The notes beneath the pieces were generated by a model. It worked only from the letters and a program-made list of their open reading frames with translations, was not told the origin of the DNA and did no database searches. A stretch of 7,238 nucleotides of DNA from DASTHS01 sp035718085. Lineage in GTDB: Bacteria > Actinomycetota > Acidimicrobiia > Acidimicrobiales > Palsa-688. Shown one piece after another: positions 1 through 6,659 of this stretch; positions within the stretch are counted from its first letter, which is position 1, and every line of letters begins with the position of its first letter. The DNA lies in contig DASTHS010000271.1 of assembly GCA_035718085.1 (NCBI GenBank), forward strand, positions 1-7,238. The letters run 5' to 3'. The position numbers and the translations under genes were made by a program.

Positions 1-70
1 CGGCAATGCCGATGTCGAGCGGCCCGTCGCTACCCGTCAGCCTGGCGTTTCGCAGCAGCGTGTCGAACAT
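1..70 (-). CDS. Amidohydrolase-family protein, N-terminal 23 codons only (runs off left edge)
   Basis: Reading the minus strand from the ATG at 70-68 gives an open frame to the window edge. Its residues (FDTLLRNARL, then GPLDIGIA) resemble the first beta strands of cytosine deaminase and dihydroorotase-like metal-dependent hydrolases, which typically open with an L-I/L-R-N-A-R-L strand followed by a D-I-G/A-I strand. The start lies 6 bases after the stop of the aldo/keto reductase, so the two are probably cotranscribed. No Shine-Dalgarno sequence is visible, which fits translational coupling. Codon use (CGA, AGG, GGT, ATT) is somewhat less GC-biased than in the neighbours. The metal-binding histidines would lie outside the window, so the family call rests on the N-terminus alone; the substrate cannot be told. 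Confidence 0.6.
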   Translation of the reverse strand, partial: MFDTLLRNARLTGSDGPLDIGIA

Positions 71-76
71 GCGCGG

Positions 77-1045
77 TCAGGAGAACCCGACCACGGCATG
101 CGGCACATAGGGCTCCTCGAGGCTGCGGAGTTCGTCATCCGTCAGCTTCAGCGCCAGCCCGCCGACGGCATCTTCGAGATGCTGCAGCTTGGTCGCGCCG
201 ATGATCGGCGCGGCGATCCCGGGCTGGGCCAGCATCCACGCCAGCGCGACCTGGGCGGGAGCCACCCCCCGCTCGCCGGCGACGGCGGCGACGGCCTCGA
301 CGACGGCCTTGTCGCCCTCGCGGTAGAGGCGCTTGCCGAACTCGTCGGTCTCCGTGCGGGCGGTGGTCGAGTCCCACGGCCGGGTGAGGCGCCCGCGGGC
401 CAGTGGGCTCCACGGGATGAGCCCCACGCCCTGGTCGAGGCAGAGGGGGATCATCTCGCGCTCCTCCTCCCGGTAGATCAGGTTGTAGTGGTCCTGCATG
501 CTCACGAAGCGGGTGAGGCCGTTGGTCTCGGCGACGTGCTGGGCCTTGGCGAACTGCCACGCCCACATGGAGCTGGCGCCGATGTAGCGGGCCTTGCCCG
601 CCTTGACCACGTCGTGGAGGGCGCCCATCGTCTCCTCGATCGGGGTCGAGCGGTCGAAGCGGTGGATCTGGTAGAGGTCGACGTAGTCCATGCCGAGGCG
701 GGTCAGGCTGTGGTCGATCTCGGCGAGGATGGCCTTGCGCGACAGGCCGGCGCCGTTGGCGTCGTCGCGCATGCGGCCGTGCACCTTGGTGGCCACGACG
801 AGCTCGTCGCGGTCGAACTCGGCCAGGGCACGCCCGGTGATCTCCTCGCTGGAGCCCGCGGAGTAGACGTTGGCGGTGTCGAAGAAGGTGATCCCGGCGT
901 CGACGGCCTTGCGGAAGAACGGCCGGGAGGCGTCCTCGTCGAGGCTCCAGGGGTGCCCGCCGCGCTTGGGGTCGCCGTAGCTCATGCAGCCGAGGCAGAT
1001 GCGCGACACCTTGAGCCCGCTGGTACCGAGGTTCACGTAGTCCAT
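77..1045 (-). CDS. Aldo/keto reductase (NADP-dependent oxidoreductase)
   Basis: This 322-aa protein is a full-length member of the aldo/keto reductase superfamily, soluble TIM-barrel enzymes that reduce aldehydes or ketones with NAD(P)H. The catalytic tetrad is visible as Asp56, Tyr61, Lys87 and His128 (FFDTANVY, ATKVHG, LYQIHRFD). The segments GASSM near 156-160, SMQDHYNL near 182-189 and the late GATK loop near 283-286 are expected cofactor-binding positions. Sequence style (ICLGCMSYGDP, RGGHPWSLD, YREEEREM) places it with the YajO-like bacterial group. The ATG at 1045 directly precedes the conserved first strand (YVNLGTSGLKVSRICLG), so the start is well supported, although the G-rich Shine-Dalgarno candidate (GGGGGAG) sits about 13 bases upstream. 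It follows the PadR regulator by 57 bases on the same strand. The physiological substrate is unknown. Confidence 0.95.
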   Translation of the reverse strand: MDYVNLGTSGLKVSRICLGCMSYGDPKRGGHPWSLDEDASRPFFRKAVDAGITFFDTANVYSAGSSEEITGRALAEFDRDELVVATKVHGRMRDDANGAGLSRKAILAEIDHSLTRLGMDYVDLYQIHRFDRSTPIEETMGALHDVVKAGKARYIGASSMWAWQFAKAQHVAETNGLTRFVSMQDHYNLIYREEEREMIPLCLDQGVGLIPWSPLARGRLTRPWDSTTARTETDEFGKRLYREGDKAVVEAVAAVAGERGVAPAQVALAWMLAQPGIAAPIIGATKLQHLEDAVGGLALKLTDDELRSLEEPYVPHAVVGFS

Positions 1046-1102
1046 GGCCGCCGGTCTACTCCCCCGCCCGCCCGTCGCGCTCCCCGGGGGTGCGGAAGGC
1101 CG

Positions 1103-1654
1103 TCAGAGGGCGTCGAGGAACGCGAGGGCCGCCCGCGCCGAGGTGACCCGCCACAGGGCGAGGGTGCGCTCGAACCCCGATGCGGCCTCGGCCCGGGCGG
1201 CGAGGCGCTCCACGAGGGGGCCCAAGGCGTCGCGCTGCGCGGCGACGAGGGTCGCCGGGTCGGCCCCGCGCCGGTCGAGCAGGGCCAGCTTCACCAGCAC
1301 GGCCGTGCGCACGTCGCGCACGTGGGCGACGGGCGCCTCGATCCACGCCGCGTCGGCCGCCCGGCCCGCGGCGGTGGGGGCGACGATGGTGCGGGCGGGG
1401 GCGCGGGCGCCGGGCTCCTCGCCGACCGGATGCACCAGCCCGTCGTCGACGAGCCGGTCGATCGCCCGGTAGACCGCCGAGCGGGCCACCTGGTAGGCGC
1501 GCCCGACGTCGCCCTGCGGCCCGAGGGCGCGGGCGACGGCGAAGCCGTGCGCGGGGTGCTCGACCAGCAGGGCCAGCACGGCGTGCTCGGCGAGCGACAG
1601 CCCCGGGCGGGGCGCTGTCGTGCGGTCGGGGTCGGCGGCCGGCACCACCGCCAC
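1103..1654 (-). CDS. PadR-family transcriptional regulator
   Basis: The 183-aa product matches PadR-type winged-helix regulators. Residues about 19-100 form the DNA-binding domain: LAEHAVLALLVEHPAHGFAV corresponds to the first helices with the characteristic H-G-F/Y motif, SAVYRAIDRLVDDGLV is the recognition-helix region, and the arginine-containing wing ends in APTAAGRAA. The remainder (about 105-183) is helical and fits the PadR C-terminal dimerisation region. Family members usually repress a nearby detoxification, efflux or metabolic gene in response to a small ligand; here the downstream aldo/keto reductase is the natural candidate target, by inference. The GTG at 1654 is the longest start, but in-frame GTG codons at 1648 and 1645 are as plausible because an AGGGTGG stretch lies just upstream of them. 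The gene is divergent from the molybdate transporter. Confidence 0.88.
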   Translation of the reverse strand: MAVVPAADPDRTTAPRPGLSLAEHAVLALLVEHPAHGFAVARALGPQGDVGRAYQVARSAVYRAIDRLVDDGLVHPVGEEPGARAPARTIVAPTAAGRAADAAWIEAPVAHVRDVRTAVLVKLALLDRRGADPATLVAAQRDALGPLVERLAARAEAASGFERTLALWRVTSARAALAFLDAL

Positions 1655-1699
1655 CCTACGGCCGGGCGCCGCCGGTGCCTGCCGGTCGTCCCAGTGTGA

Positions 1700-1715
1700 C
1701 TACTCAGGGGCTACT
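1700..1715. promoter_or_regulatory. CTACT direct repeat in PadR/modA divergent spacer (possible operator)
   Basis: The pentamer CTACT occurs at 1700-1704 and 1711-1715, an 11-base period, which places the copies on one face of the helix. The 71-bp spacer must hold signals for both divergent genes, so this could be a regulator site. The repeat is short and may be chance. Confidence 0.25.
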
Positions 1716-1717
1716 GT
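1712..1717 (+). promoter_or_regulatory. Candidate -10 element (TACTGT) for modA-modBC
   Basis: TACTGT fits the TANNNT -10 pattern of actinobacterial housekeeping promoters. It ends 8 bases before the modA ATG, so transcription could begin at or within a few bases of the start codon. This agrees with the absence of a Shine-Dalgarno sequence before 1726. No convincing -35 hexamer is seen at 16-18 bases spacing. Confidence 0.35.
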
Positions 1718-1725
1718 CGCCGCAC

Positions 1726-2664
1726 ATGGCCCTCCCCCGCCGCCGCACGCCAACCGCTGCTGTCCTGCCTCTGGCCACCGTCCTCCTGCTGGCCGGGTGT
1801 GGCGCCCGCACCGCGACCTCGTCGGCGAAGGCCCCTGCCGCGTCGGGGACGTCGACGGCCTCGACCTCCGCCCCGAGCGGCAGCGGGCCCGTCGACGTCC
1901 TCTTCGCCGCCTCCCTGCAGAAGTTGCTGAACGGCACGGTCGGGCCGGCGTTCGACGCGGCCACCGGCTACCGCTTCACGGGCACGGCCGGTGACAGCGG
2001 CGCGCTGGCCAACCAGATCAAGGCCAGGACCGCGGCCGCCGACGTGTTCATCAGCGCCAGCCCGAGCAAGGACGAGGCCCTCGAGGGCGCAGCGAACGGT
2101 GACCTGGTCAGCTGGTACGCCACCTTCGCCACCTCGGACCTCGAACTGGGCTACGACCCGGCGTCGAGGTTCGCCGGGCCCCTGACCTCGTCGCCGTGGT
2201 ACGCCGTGCTCGCGCAGCCGGGGGTGCTGGTGGGGCGTACCGACCCGGCCACCGACCCGAAGGGCGCCCTCACGGTGACCGTGCTCGACGACGCCGCCAC
2301 CGCGTTCCACCAGCCGGCGCTCTCCGCACTGGCCACCTCCGACAGCGACGTCTTCCCCGAGGCAGCCCTCGTCGGGCGGCTGCAGGCGGGCCAGCTCGAC
2401 GCCGGGTTCTTCTATGCGGTCGAGGCCGCGTCGAACGGCATCAAGACCGTGGCGCTCACCGGTGTGCCGACCCAGCACGCCACCTACACGATCACCATCC
2501 CGGCCGACGCCCCCCACCCCGACGCCGCCGCCGCGTTCGTGCGCTACCTGCTGGCCTCGGCCCGTGCGACCACGCTTCGCGACGCCGGGCTGGCCCCGGC
2601 GTCGCCGGCGCAGGTGACCGGCACGCCGCCCGCGGGGTTGTCGACCGCGCTGGCCGGCTCGTGA
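1726..2664 (+). CDS. modA: Molybdate/tungstate ABC transporter substrate-binding lipoprotein (ModA/WtpA type)
   Basis: The 312-aa product is an extracytoplasmic binding protein that would capture molybdate or tungstate and deliver it to the fused permease-ATPase encoded downstream. It begins with a basic n-region (RRR), a hydrophobic core and a lipobox ending LLAG-Cys25, so it should be lipid-anchored. A Ser/Thr/Ala-rich linker (26-55) follows. The binding domain starts at VDVLFAASL, with Ser63 and Ser91 (GDSGALANQI) at the positions where ModA serines hydrogen-bond the oxyanion. The stretches WYATFATSDLELGY, SSPWYAVLAQPGV and TDPATDPKG resemble the archaeal-type WtpA/ModA subgroup more than E. 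coli ModA, and LDAGFFYAVEA is the late tyrosine-containing loop. The frame is open far upstream, but the ATG at 1726 starts the signal peptide and is the sensible start. Tungstate versus molybdate preference cannot be read from sequence. Confidence 0.87.
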   Translation: MALPRRRTPTAAVLPLATVLLLAGCGARTATSSAKAPAASGTSTASTSAPSGSGPVDVLFAASLQKLLNGTVGPAFDAATGYRFTGTAGDSGALANQIKARTAAADVFISASPSKDEALEGAANGDLVSWYATFATSDLELGYDPASRFAGPLTSSPWYAVLAQPGVLVGRTDPATDPKGALTVTVLDDAATAFHQPALSALATSDSDVFPEAALVGRLQAGQLDAGFFYAVEAASNGIKTVALTGVPTQHATYTITIPADAPHPDAAAAFVRYLLASARATTLRDAGLAPASPAQVTGTPPAGLSTALAGS

Positions 2665-2739
2665 CCGGCACCCTCCCCGGCCCGGCCGCCGGCGGTCACC
2701 CGGTGCCCCTCGCGCCCGCCCATCGCTGAGCCTCGGTCG

Positions 2740-4629
2740 ATGCCCGGACCGGGCGCCCCCCGTCGGGCTCCCACCACCGGCCGACCCTCGGCCGGGCCCG
2801 AGGCCGCCGGCCGCAGGCCCGGCGGCGGGGGCCGTGCGCTTCCGGCCCTCGGGGCGCTGCTCGTCGCCTACCTCGCCCTGCCGATGGCGGCGTTCGCCGG
2901 CCGGCTGGCCACCTCCTCGACGCGGGGGTTCGCCGCCGCCGGGCTGCTGGGCGCGGCGCGCACGTCGGTGGAGAGCGCCACCATCACCACCGCACTGGTC
3001 GCCCTGACCGGCGTGCCCCTCGCCCACTGGCTGGCGTCCGGACGGGGACGGGTGCGCAGCGCCGTCGGCGCGGTCGTGCAGCTCCCCCTGGCGCTGCCCC
3101 CGGTGATGGGTGGGGTGGTGCTGCTCTACCTCGTCGGCCCGTACACCGCCCTGGGCCGGCTGAGCGGCCAGCGCCTCACCGGGACCCTCGCCGCCATCGT
3201 GTGCGCCCAGGCCTTCGTCGCCGCGCCGTTCACCGTCGTGGCCGCCCGCGCCGCGTTCGCGGCGGTCGACCCCGCCCTCGACGACCTCGCCGCCACCCTC
3301 GGGCTGGGCCGCTGGCGCCGGTTCGCGGGCGTCGCCGTCCCAGCCGCCGCCGAAGGCGTGCGCGCCGGCCTGGTGCTGTGCTGGCTGCGGGCCTTCGGCG
3401 AGTACGGCGCCACCGTGCTGCTCGCCTACCACCCCTACTCGCTGCCGGTGTTCACCTCCGTGCAGTTCGGATCGGGCGGCCTGCCCGACACCCAGGCGCC
3501 CACCGCCCTCGCGGTGGCAGCGGCCGCGGTGGCCGTCGTGGTCAGCCGGGTGCGACCTCCCCGACGGCGCGCCCGACGGCTGCCCGAGCCGGTCGCGCCG
3601 GTGCCGGCGGTCGACCCGGTCGGGGCGCGCGCTGCGGTCTCCTTCGCCGTCGACGTCGCCGTCGGTGGCTTCCGGCTCCGCGCCGACCACGCCGCGACCG
3701 GCCACCGCCTCGCGGTGATCGGTCCCTCCGGTTCGGGCAAGACCCTCACCCTGCGAGCCGTCGCCGGGCTGCTCGGACCGGCGGCGGCCACCGTCTCGGT
3801 CGGGGGTCGTGCCGTCGGCACCCTGCCGCCCGAGCGGCGCGGCATCGGGCTGGTGCCCCAGGGTCACCTCCTGCTCCCCGGCCGCACCGTGTGGCAACAG
3901 CTCCTCGCCGCCCCGGGCACCGACCCGGGGGTGGCGTCGTGGTGGCTGCACACCCTGCACCTCGAGGGGCTGGCCGGGCGGCGCCCCCACGAGCTGTCGG
4001 GCGGCCAGCGCCAACGCGTCGCCCTGGCCCAGGCCCTGGCCCGCCAGCCGGCGGTGGTGCTGCTCGACGAGCCGACCTCCGCGCTCGACAGCGCCATCCG
4101 GGACGACCTGCGGGCCGAACTGCGCCGGCTGCAGCGGGAGGTGGGGGTGTCGACGGTGGTGGTCACCCACGACCCCGAGGAGGCCGCCCTCCTCGCCGAC
4201 GAGCTGGTGGTGCTCGGCGCCGGCGAGGTGCTGCAGGCCGGCCCCCGCCACCACGTGCTGGCCCACCCGGCGTCCGCAGAGGTGGCGCGCCTGCTCGGCG
4301 TGCGCAACGTCGCCGACGGGGTCGTCGACAGGCCGGGCCGGGTGATGGCCGGTGCGCTCGTGGTCGAGGCCGACACCGGCCACGCGGCCCCCGGCTCCGC
4401 CGTGTCGTGGTGCGCGCGGGCCGACCAGCTGCACTGCACGGCCGGCCCGGCCTGCGCCACGGTCGTCGAGGTGCTGGCCACCGGAGCGGCCGAGCTGGCG
4501 GAGGTGCTCGTCGACGGCGGCCCCCTGCTGCGGGTGCAGCTCGTCGGCCCCGACCGGGCGCCGACCGCCCCTGGCGCACGCGTCGGCGTGCGCGTCGACG
4601 CCGGGGTGGCCACCGTCTGGCCTGCGTGA
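2740..4629 (+). CDS. modBC: Fused molybdate ABC transporter permease and ATPase (ModB-ModC)
   Basis: This 629-aa protein joins two transporter subunits that are normally separate. After a proline/glycine-rich cytoplasmic leader (1-32), residues about 33-270 form a ModB-like permease with several hydrophobic helices. Its cytoplasmic coupling (EAA-type) loop is at about 180-202 (DDLAATLGLG, VAVPAA), followed by the conserved LRAFGEYGATV. A basic, proline-rich linker (271-295) leads to a ModC-like ATPase: Walker A GPSGSGKT 328-335, Q-loop Gln374, signature LSGGQ 419-423, Walker B VVLLDE 439-444 and switch His477. The tail (about 525-629) resembles a TOBE oxyanion-binding module. All catalytic ATPase motifs are intact. 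The gene starts 75 bases after modA; the ATG at 2740 is the only in-frame start before the first membrane helix, and its Shine-Dalgarno sequence is poor. Two such chains, or a dimer, would complete the usual two-permease, two-ATPase complex. Confidence 0.93.
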   Translation: MPGPGAPRRAPTTGRPSAGPEAAGRRPGGGGRALPALGALLVAYLALPMAAFAGRLATSSTRGFAAAGLLGAARTSVESATITTALVALTGVPLAHWLASGRGRVRSAVGAVVQLPLALPPVMGGVVLLYLVGPYTALGRLSGQRLTGTLAAIVCAQAFVAAPFTVVAARAAFAAVDPALDDLAATLGLGRWRRFAGVAVPAAAEGVRAGLVLCWLRAFGEYGATVLLAYHPYSLPVFTSVQFGSGGLPDTQAPTALAVAAAAVAVVVSRVRPPRRRARRLPEPVAPVPAVDPVGARAAVSFAVDVAVGGFRLRADHAATGHRLAVIGPSGSGKTLTLRAVAGLLGPAAATVSVGGRAVGTLPPERRGIGLVPQGHLLLPGRTVWQQLLAAPGTDPGVASWWLHTLHLEGLAGRRPHELSGGQRQRVALAQALARQPAVVLLDEPTSALDSAIRDDLRAELRRLQREVGVSTVVVTHDPEEAALLADELVVLGAGEVLQAGPRHHVLAHPASAEVARLLGVRNVADGVVDRPGRVMAGALVVEADTGHAAPGSAVSWCARADQLHCTAGPACATVVEVLATGAAELAEVLVDGGPLLRVQLVGPDRAPTAPGARVGVRVDAGVATVWPA

Positions 4630-4765
4630 GCGGTTCCGTGGTCAACGCCCTGGTGGGGGCGGTGCAGGAGGCCGAGGCCGACGACGGCTGGGTGCGCCTC
4701 GTCCACACCCACCAGCAGCGCCGTCGACGGGCAGGGCAGCTGACCTCCGACGGCGCCCCGAGGAC

Positions 4766-4782
4766 GGGACCTTCGGCCCTGC
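4766..4782 (+). promoter_or_regulatory. DosR-box-like operator upstream of the response regulator
   Basis: GGGACCTTCGGCCCTGC fits the mycobacterial DosR/DevR box, whose core is GGGACTWWAGTCCC; 11 of the 14 core positions (4766-4779) match. It ends 32 bases before the ATG at 4815 and its core is centred 42.5 bases upstream of that ATG. If transcription starts at the ATG, this is the activator position overlapping a -35 region. The regulator downstream keeps the DevR recognition-helix residues, so autoregulation is the simplest reading. Confidence 0.7.
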
Positions 4783-4814
4783 TGGCGGGCCGGCCGGCGT
4801 GGTTGGCTGGTCGC

Positions 4815-5468
4815 ATGGCCCGGATCTTCCTGCTCGACGACCACGAGCTGGTGCGGCGCGGCATTCGCGACCTGCTGTCGGCGGAAGACGACCTGGAGGT
4901 CGTCGGTGAGGCGTCGACGGCGGCCGACGCCCTGGCCCGCATCCCTTCGACGCACCCCGACGTGGCGGTGCTCGACGTGCGCCTGGGCGACGGGGTGCCC
5001 TCGGGCATCGAGGCGTGCCGTGACATCCGGTCGTCCCACCCCGAGGTGGCCTGCGTGATGCTCACCAGCTTCGCCGACGACGAGGCGCTGTTCGCCTCCC
5101 TCATGGCGGGCGCGGCCGGCTACGTGCTCAAGCAGATCCGCGGCACCGACCTGGTCGACGCCATCCGCCGGGTGGCCCGTGGCGAGAGCCTCCTCGACCC
5201 GGCGGTGACCGCCCGGGTGCTCGACCGTCTGCGCCACCCCGTGGAGGAGGTCGACCCCCTCGCCGACCCCACCGAGCAGCAACGCCGCATCCTCGGCTAC
5301 ATCGGGGAGGGCTTCACGAACCGCCAGATCGCCGAAGCGATGTTCCTCGCCGAGAAGACGGTAAAGAACTACGTGTCCGGGCTGCTGGCCAAGCTCGGCA
5401 TGGCCCGGCGCACCGAGGCGGCTGCCTACGCGGCCCGGCTGGCCGAACGGCGGCGCGCCGCCAGCTAG
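4815..5468 (+). CDS. devR: DosR/DevR-like NarL-family response regulator
   Basis: The 217-aa product has the length and layout of mycobacterial DosR (DevR), the hypoxia/NO dormancy regulator. The receiver domain (about 1-120) shows the acidic pair Asp8-Asp9, phospho-acceptor Asp54 (VAVLDVRL), switch Thr84 and Lys106. The C-terminal LuxR-type helix-turn-helix (about 147-210) contains EGFTNRQIAEAMFLAEKTVK, with Lys181, Lys184 and Asn185 at the places of DevR Lys179, Lys182 and Asn183, which contact DNA. One visible difference is a two-residue insertion after Asp54 (GDGVPSGIEAC). The frame is open upstream to a GTG at 4626, but the ATG at 4815 is preferred because it begins the beta-1 strand and because a DosR-like box lies at 4766-4782. 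No Shine-Dalgarno sequence precedes it, suggesting a leaderless mRNA. It faces the kinase gene convergently instead of sharing its operon. It is a DosR-family regulator; true orthology is not proven. Confidence 0.92.
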   Translation: MARIFLLDDHELVRRGIRDLLSAEDDLEVVGEASTAADALARIPSTHPDVAVLDVRLGDGVPSGIEACRDIRSSHPEVACVMLTSFADDEALFASLMAGAAGYVLKQIRGTDLVDAIRRVARGESLLDPAVTARVLDRLRHPVEEVDPLADPTEQQRRILGYIGEGFTNRQIAEAMFLAEKTVKNYVSGLLAKLGMARRTEAAAYAARLAERRRAAS

Positions 5469-5508
5469 GGCCCTCCCTCCGGGGCCCGGCGCCGGACGGG
5501 ACGCCGGG
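5468..5508. terminator. Candidate bidirectional terminator between convergent genes
   Basis: The 47-bp gap between the convergent regulator and kinase stops holds overlapping GC hairpins. GGGCCC at 5468-5473 pairs with GGGCCC at 5482-5487 across an 8-base loop; alternatively CCCGGCG at 5485-5491 pairs with CGCCGGG at 5502-5508. There is no T-run on either strand, so it is not a canonical intrinsic terminator. Its position between facing genes is the main support. Confidence 0.4.
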
Positions 5509-5515
5509 ACGGGCG

Positions 5516-6649
5516 CTACCCGGGGAGCGGCACCCGCCAGCGCAGGGCGGCGCCGCCGCTCGGGGCCGCCTCGAACGTGAGCGTGCCGCCGGCCTGGGCG
5601 GCCCGCTGGCGCAGGTTGCCCATGCCGCGCCCACCGGGTCGGTCGGCCTCGCCCGGTCCGACACCGTCGTCGACCACCTCGGCCAGCAGTTCGCCGTCCG
5701 CAGCGCGCACCGTGACGGCCACCCGGCTGGCGTCGGCGTGGCGCACCACGTTCGACAGCGCCTCGCGGACCACGGCGAGCAGCGAGACGGCGAGGTCGTC
5801 GTCGATGGCGTCGAGGGCTCCCTCCAGGCGGAGCTGGGGCTCGAAGCCCAGGCTGGCGGCCGCCTCCGACGCCAGCGAGAGCACCTCCTCGCGGAGGGTG
5901 CGCCCGGCGACCCTGGGGGCCTGCAGCCCGAAGATGGTGCTGCGGATCTGGTGGATCGTGTCGTCGAGGTCGGCCACGGCCGTCTCGATGCGGGCGGCGA
6001 CGGCCGGCTCGGCGACCATGCGAGCGGTGGCCTGCAGCGACAGCCCGCACGCGAAGAGCCGCTGGATGACGTGGTCGTGCAGGTCTGCGGCGATGCGCTC
6101 GCGGTCCTGCACGAGCGTCATGTCCCGCAGACGGCCATGGAGGCGGGCGTTCTCGATGGCGATCCCCGCGGCGGCGCCGAGCGCCACCATCAGGGCGGCG
6201 TCGTCGTCGGTGAACTGGCCTCCGCCCGCCTTCTCGGTGAGGTAGAGGTTGCCGAACACCTGCTGGCGCACACGGACGGGCACCCCGAGGAACGAGCGCA
6301 TGGGCGGGTGCGCCGGCGGGAAGCCGTAGCTCTCGGGGTGGGTGGTCAGATCGGCCAGGCGCAGCGGCTCGGGGTCGAGGATCAGCACGCCGAGGATGCC
6401 GTGGCCCTGGGGGAGGCCGCCGATCACCCGACGCTGCTCGTCGTCGACCCCGGCGGTGATGAAGTCGGACAGCACCGTCCCGGTGGGGTCGAGCACCCCG
6501 AGGGCGCCGTAGCGGGCGTCGACGAGCTCGACGGCAGCCTCGACGATGTGGCGGAGGGTCTCGGGCAGCGAGAGGTCGGCGGTGACCACGAGCATCGCGT
6601 CGACCAGGCCCCGCAGGCGAACGGGGTCGGTGACCCTCGACAGCGGCAC
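5516..6649 (-). CDS. Single-GAF sensor histidine kinase, DosS/DosT-like
   Basis: The 377-aa product has one GAF domain (about 14-170), a HisKA_3 dimerisation helix (about 180-245) and a HATPase_c domain (about 285-376). Phospho-acceptor His191 lies in DLHDHVIQRLF; the ATP-binding N-box has Asn300 (REALSNVVRHA), with later boxes at DDGVGPG and GGRGMGNLRQRA. The GAF sequence is close to GAF-A of mycobacterial DosS (LVDARYGAL, GFPPAHPPMRSFLGVPVRVR, FGNLYLTEK). His114 aligns with the DosS haem ligand His149 and Tyr136 with distal Tyr171; Gly51 replaces DosS Glu87, as I recall for DosT. There are no membrane helices, so it should be cytoplasmic. DosS and DosT carry two GAF domains and are about 200 residues longer; the second GAF is absent here. 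The GTG start lies 10 bases after the stop of the upstream small gene, without a clear Shine-Dalgarno sequence, so coupling is likely. Its partner is probably the facing DosR-like regulator. Confidence 0.92.
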   Translation of the reverse strand: MPLSRVTDPVRLRGLVDAMLVVTADLSLPETLRHIVEAAVELVDARYGALGVLDPTGTVLSDFITAGVDDEQRRVIGGLPQGHGILGVLILDPEPLRLADLTTHPESYGFPPAHPPMRSFLGVPVRVRQQVFGNLYLTEKAGGGQFTDDDAALMVALGAAAGIAIENARLHGRLRDMTLVQDRERIAADLHDHVIQRLFACGLSLQATARMVAEPAVAARIETAVADLDDTIHQIRSTIFGLQAPRVAGRTLREEVLSLASEAAASLGFEPQLRLEGALDAIDDDLAVSLLAVVREALSNVVRHADASRVAVTVRAADGELLAEVVDDGVGPGEADRPGGRGMGNLRQRAAQAGGTLTFEAAPSGGAALRWRVPLPG

Positions 6650-6659
6650 GGCGGTCAGG

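Noticed and set aside
1275..1283. GCAGGGCC copies inside the PadR coding region as regulator half-sites
   Set aside because: They lie within codons of an unrelated gene, lack the second half of the box, and an 8-mer of this composition is expected by chance.
98..1699. Long plus-strand open frame opposite the reductase and PadR genes
   Set aside because: Low-complexity Gly/Arg/Val/His-rich translation antisense to two well-recognised genes; a by-product of high GC and rare stops.
2686..2695. Palindrome CCGCCGGCGG between modA and modBC as a terminator or operator
   Set aside because: Such GC palindromes are common at this base composition; no T-run follows and the genes appear to form one operon.
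2661..2729. 22-codon frame from a GTG overlapping the modA stop
   Set aside because: Proline/glycine-rich, no Shine-Dalgarno, no resemblance to a leader peptide; the GTGA overlap is easily met by chance at this GC content.
1711..4434. 907-codon minus-strand open frame opposite modA and modBC
   Set aside because: Translation is Gly/Arg/Gln/His-rich without any recognisable domain, while the opposite strand encodes complete transporter domains.
5496..5513. GGGACGCCGGGACG-type sequence after the regulator as a DosR box
   Set aside because: The second half does not match GNCCC; it is a direct GGGACG repeat, located between gene ends where an activator site is not expected.
3864..6050. 728-codon minus-strand open frame spanning modBC, the regulator and part of the kinase
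   Set aside because: Antisense or out of frame to three confidently assigned genes, with compositionally biased translation.
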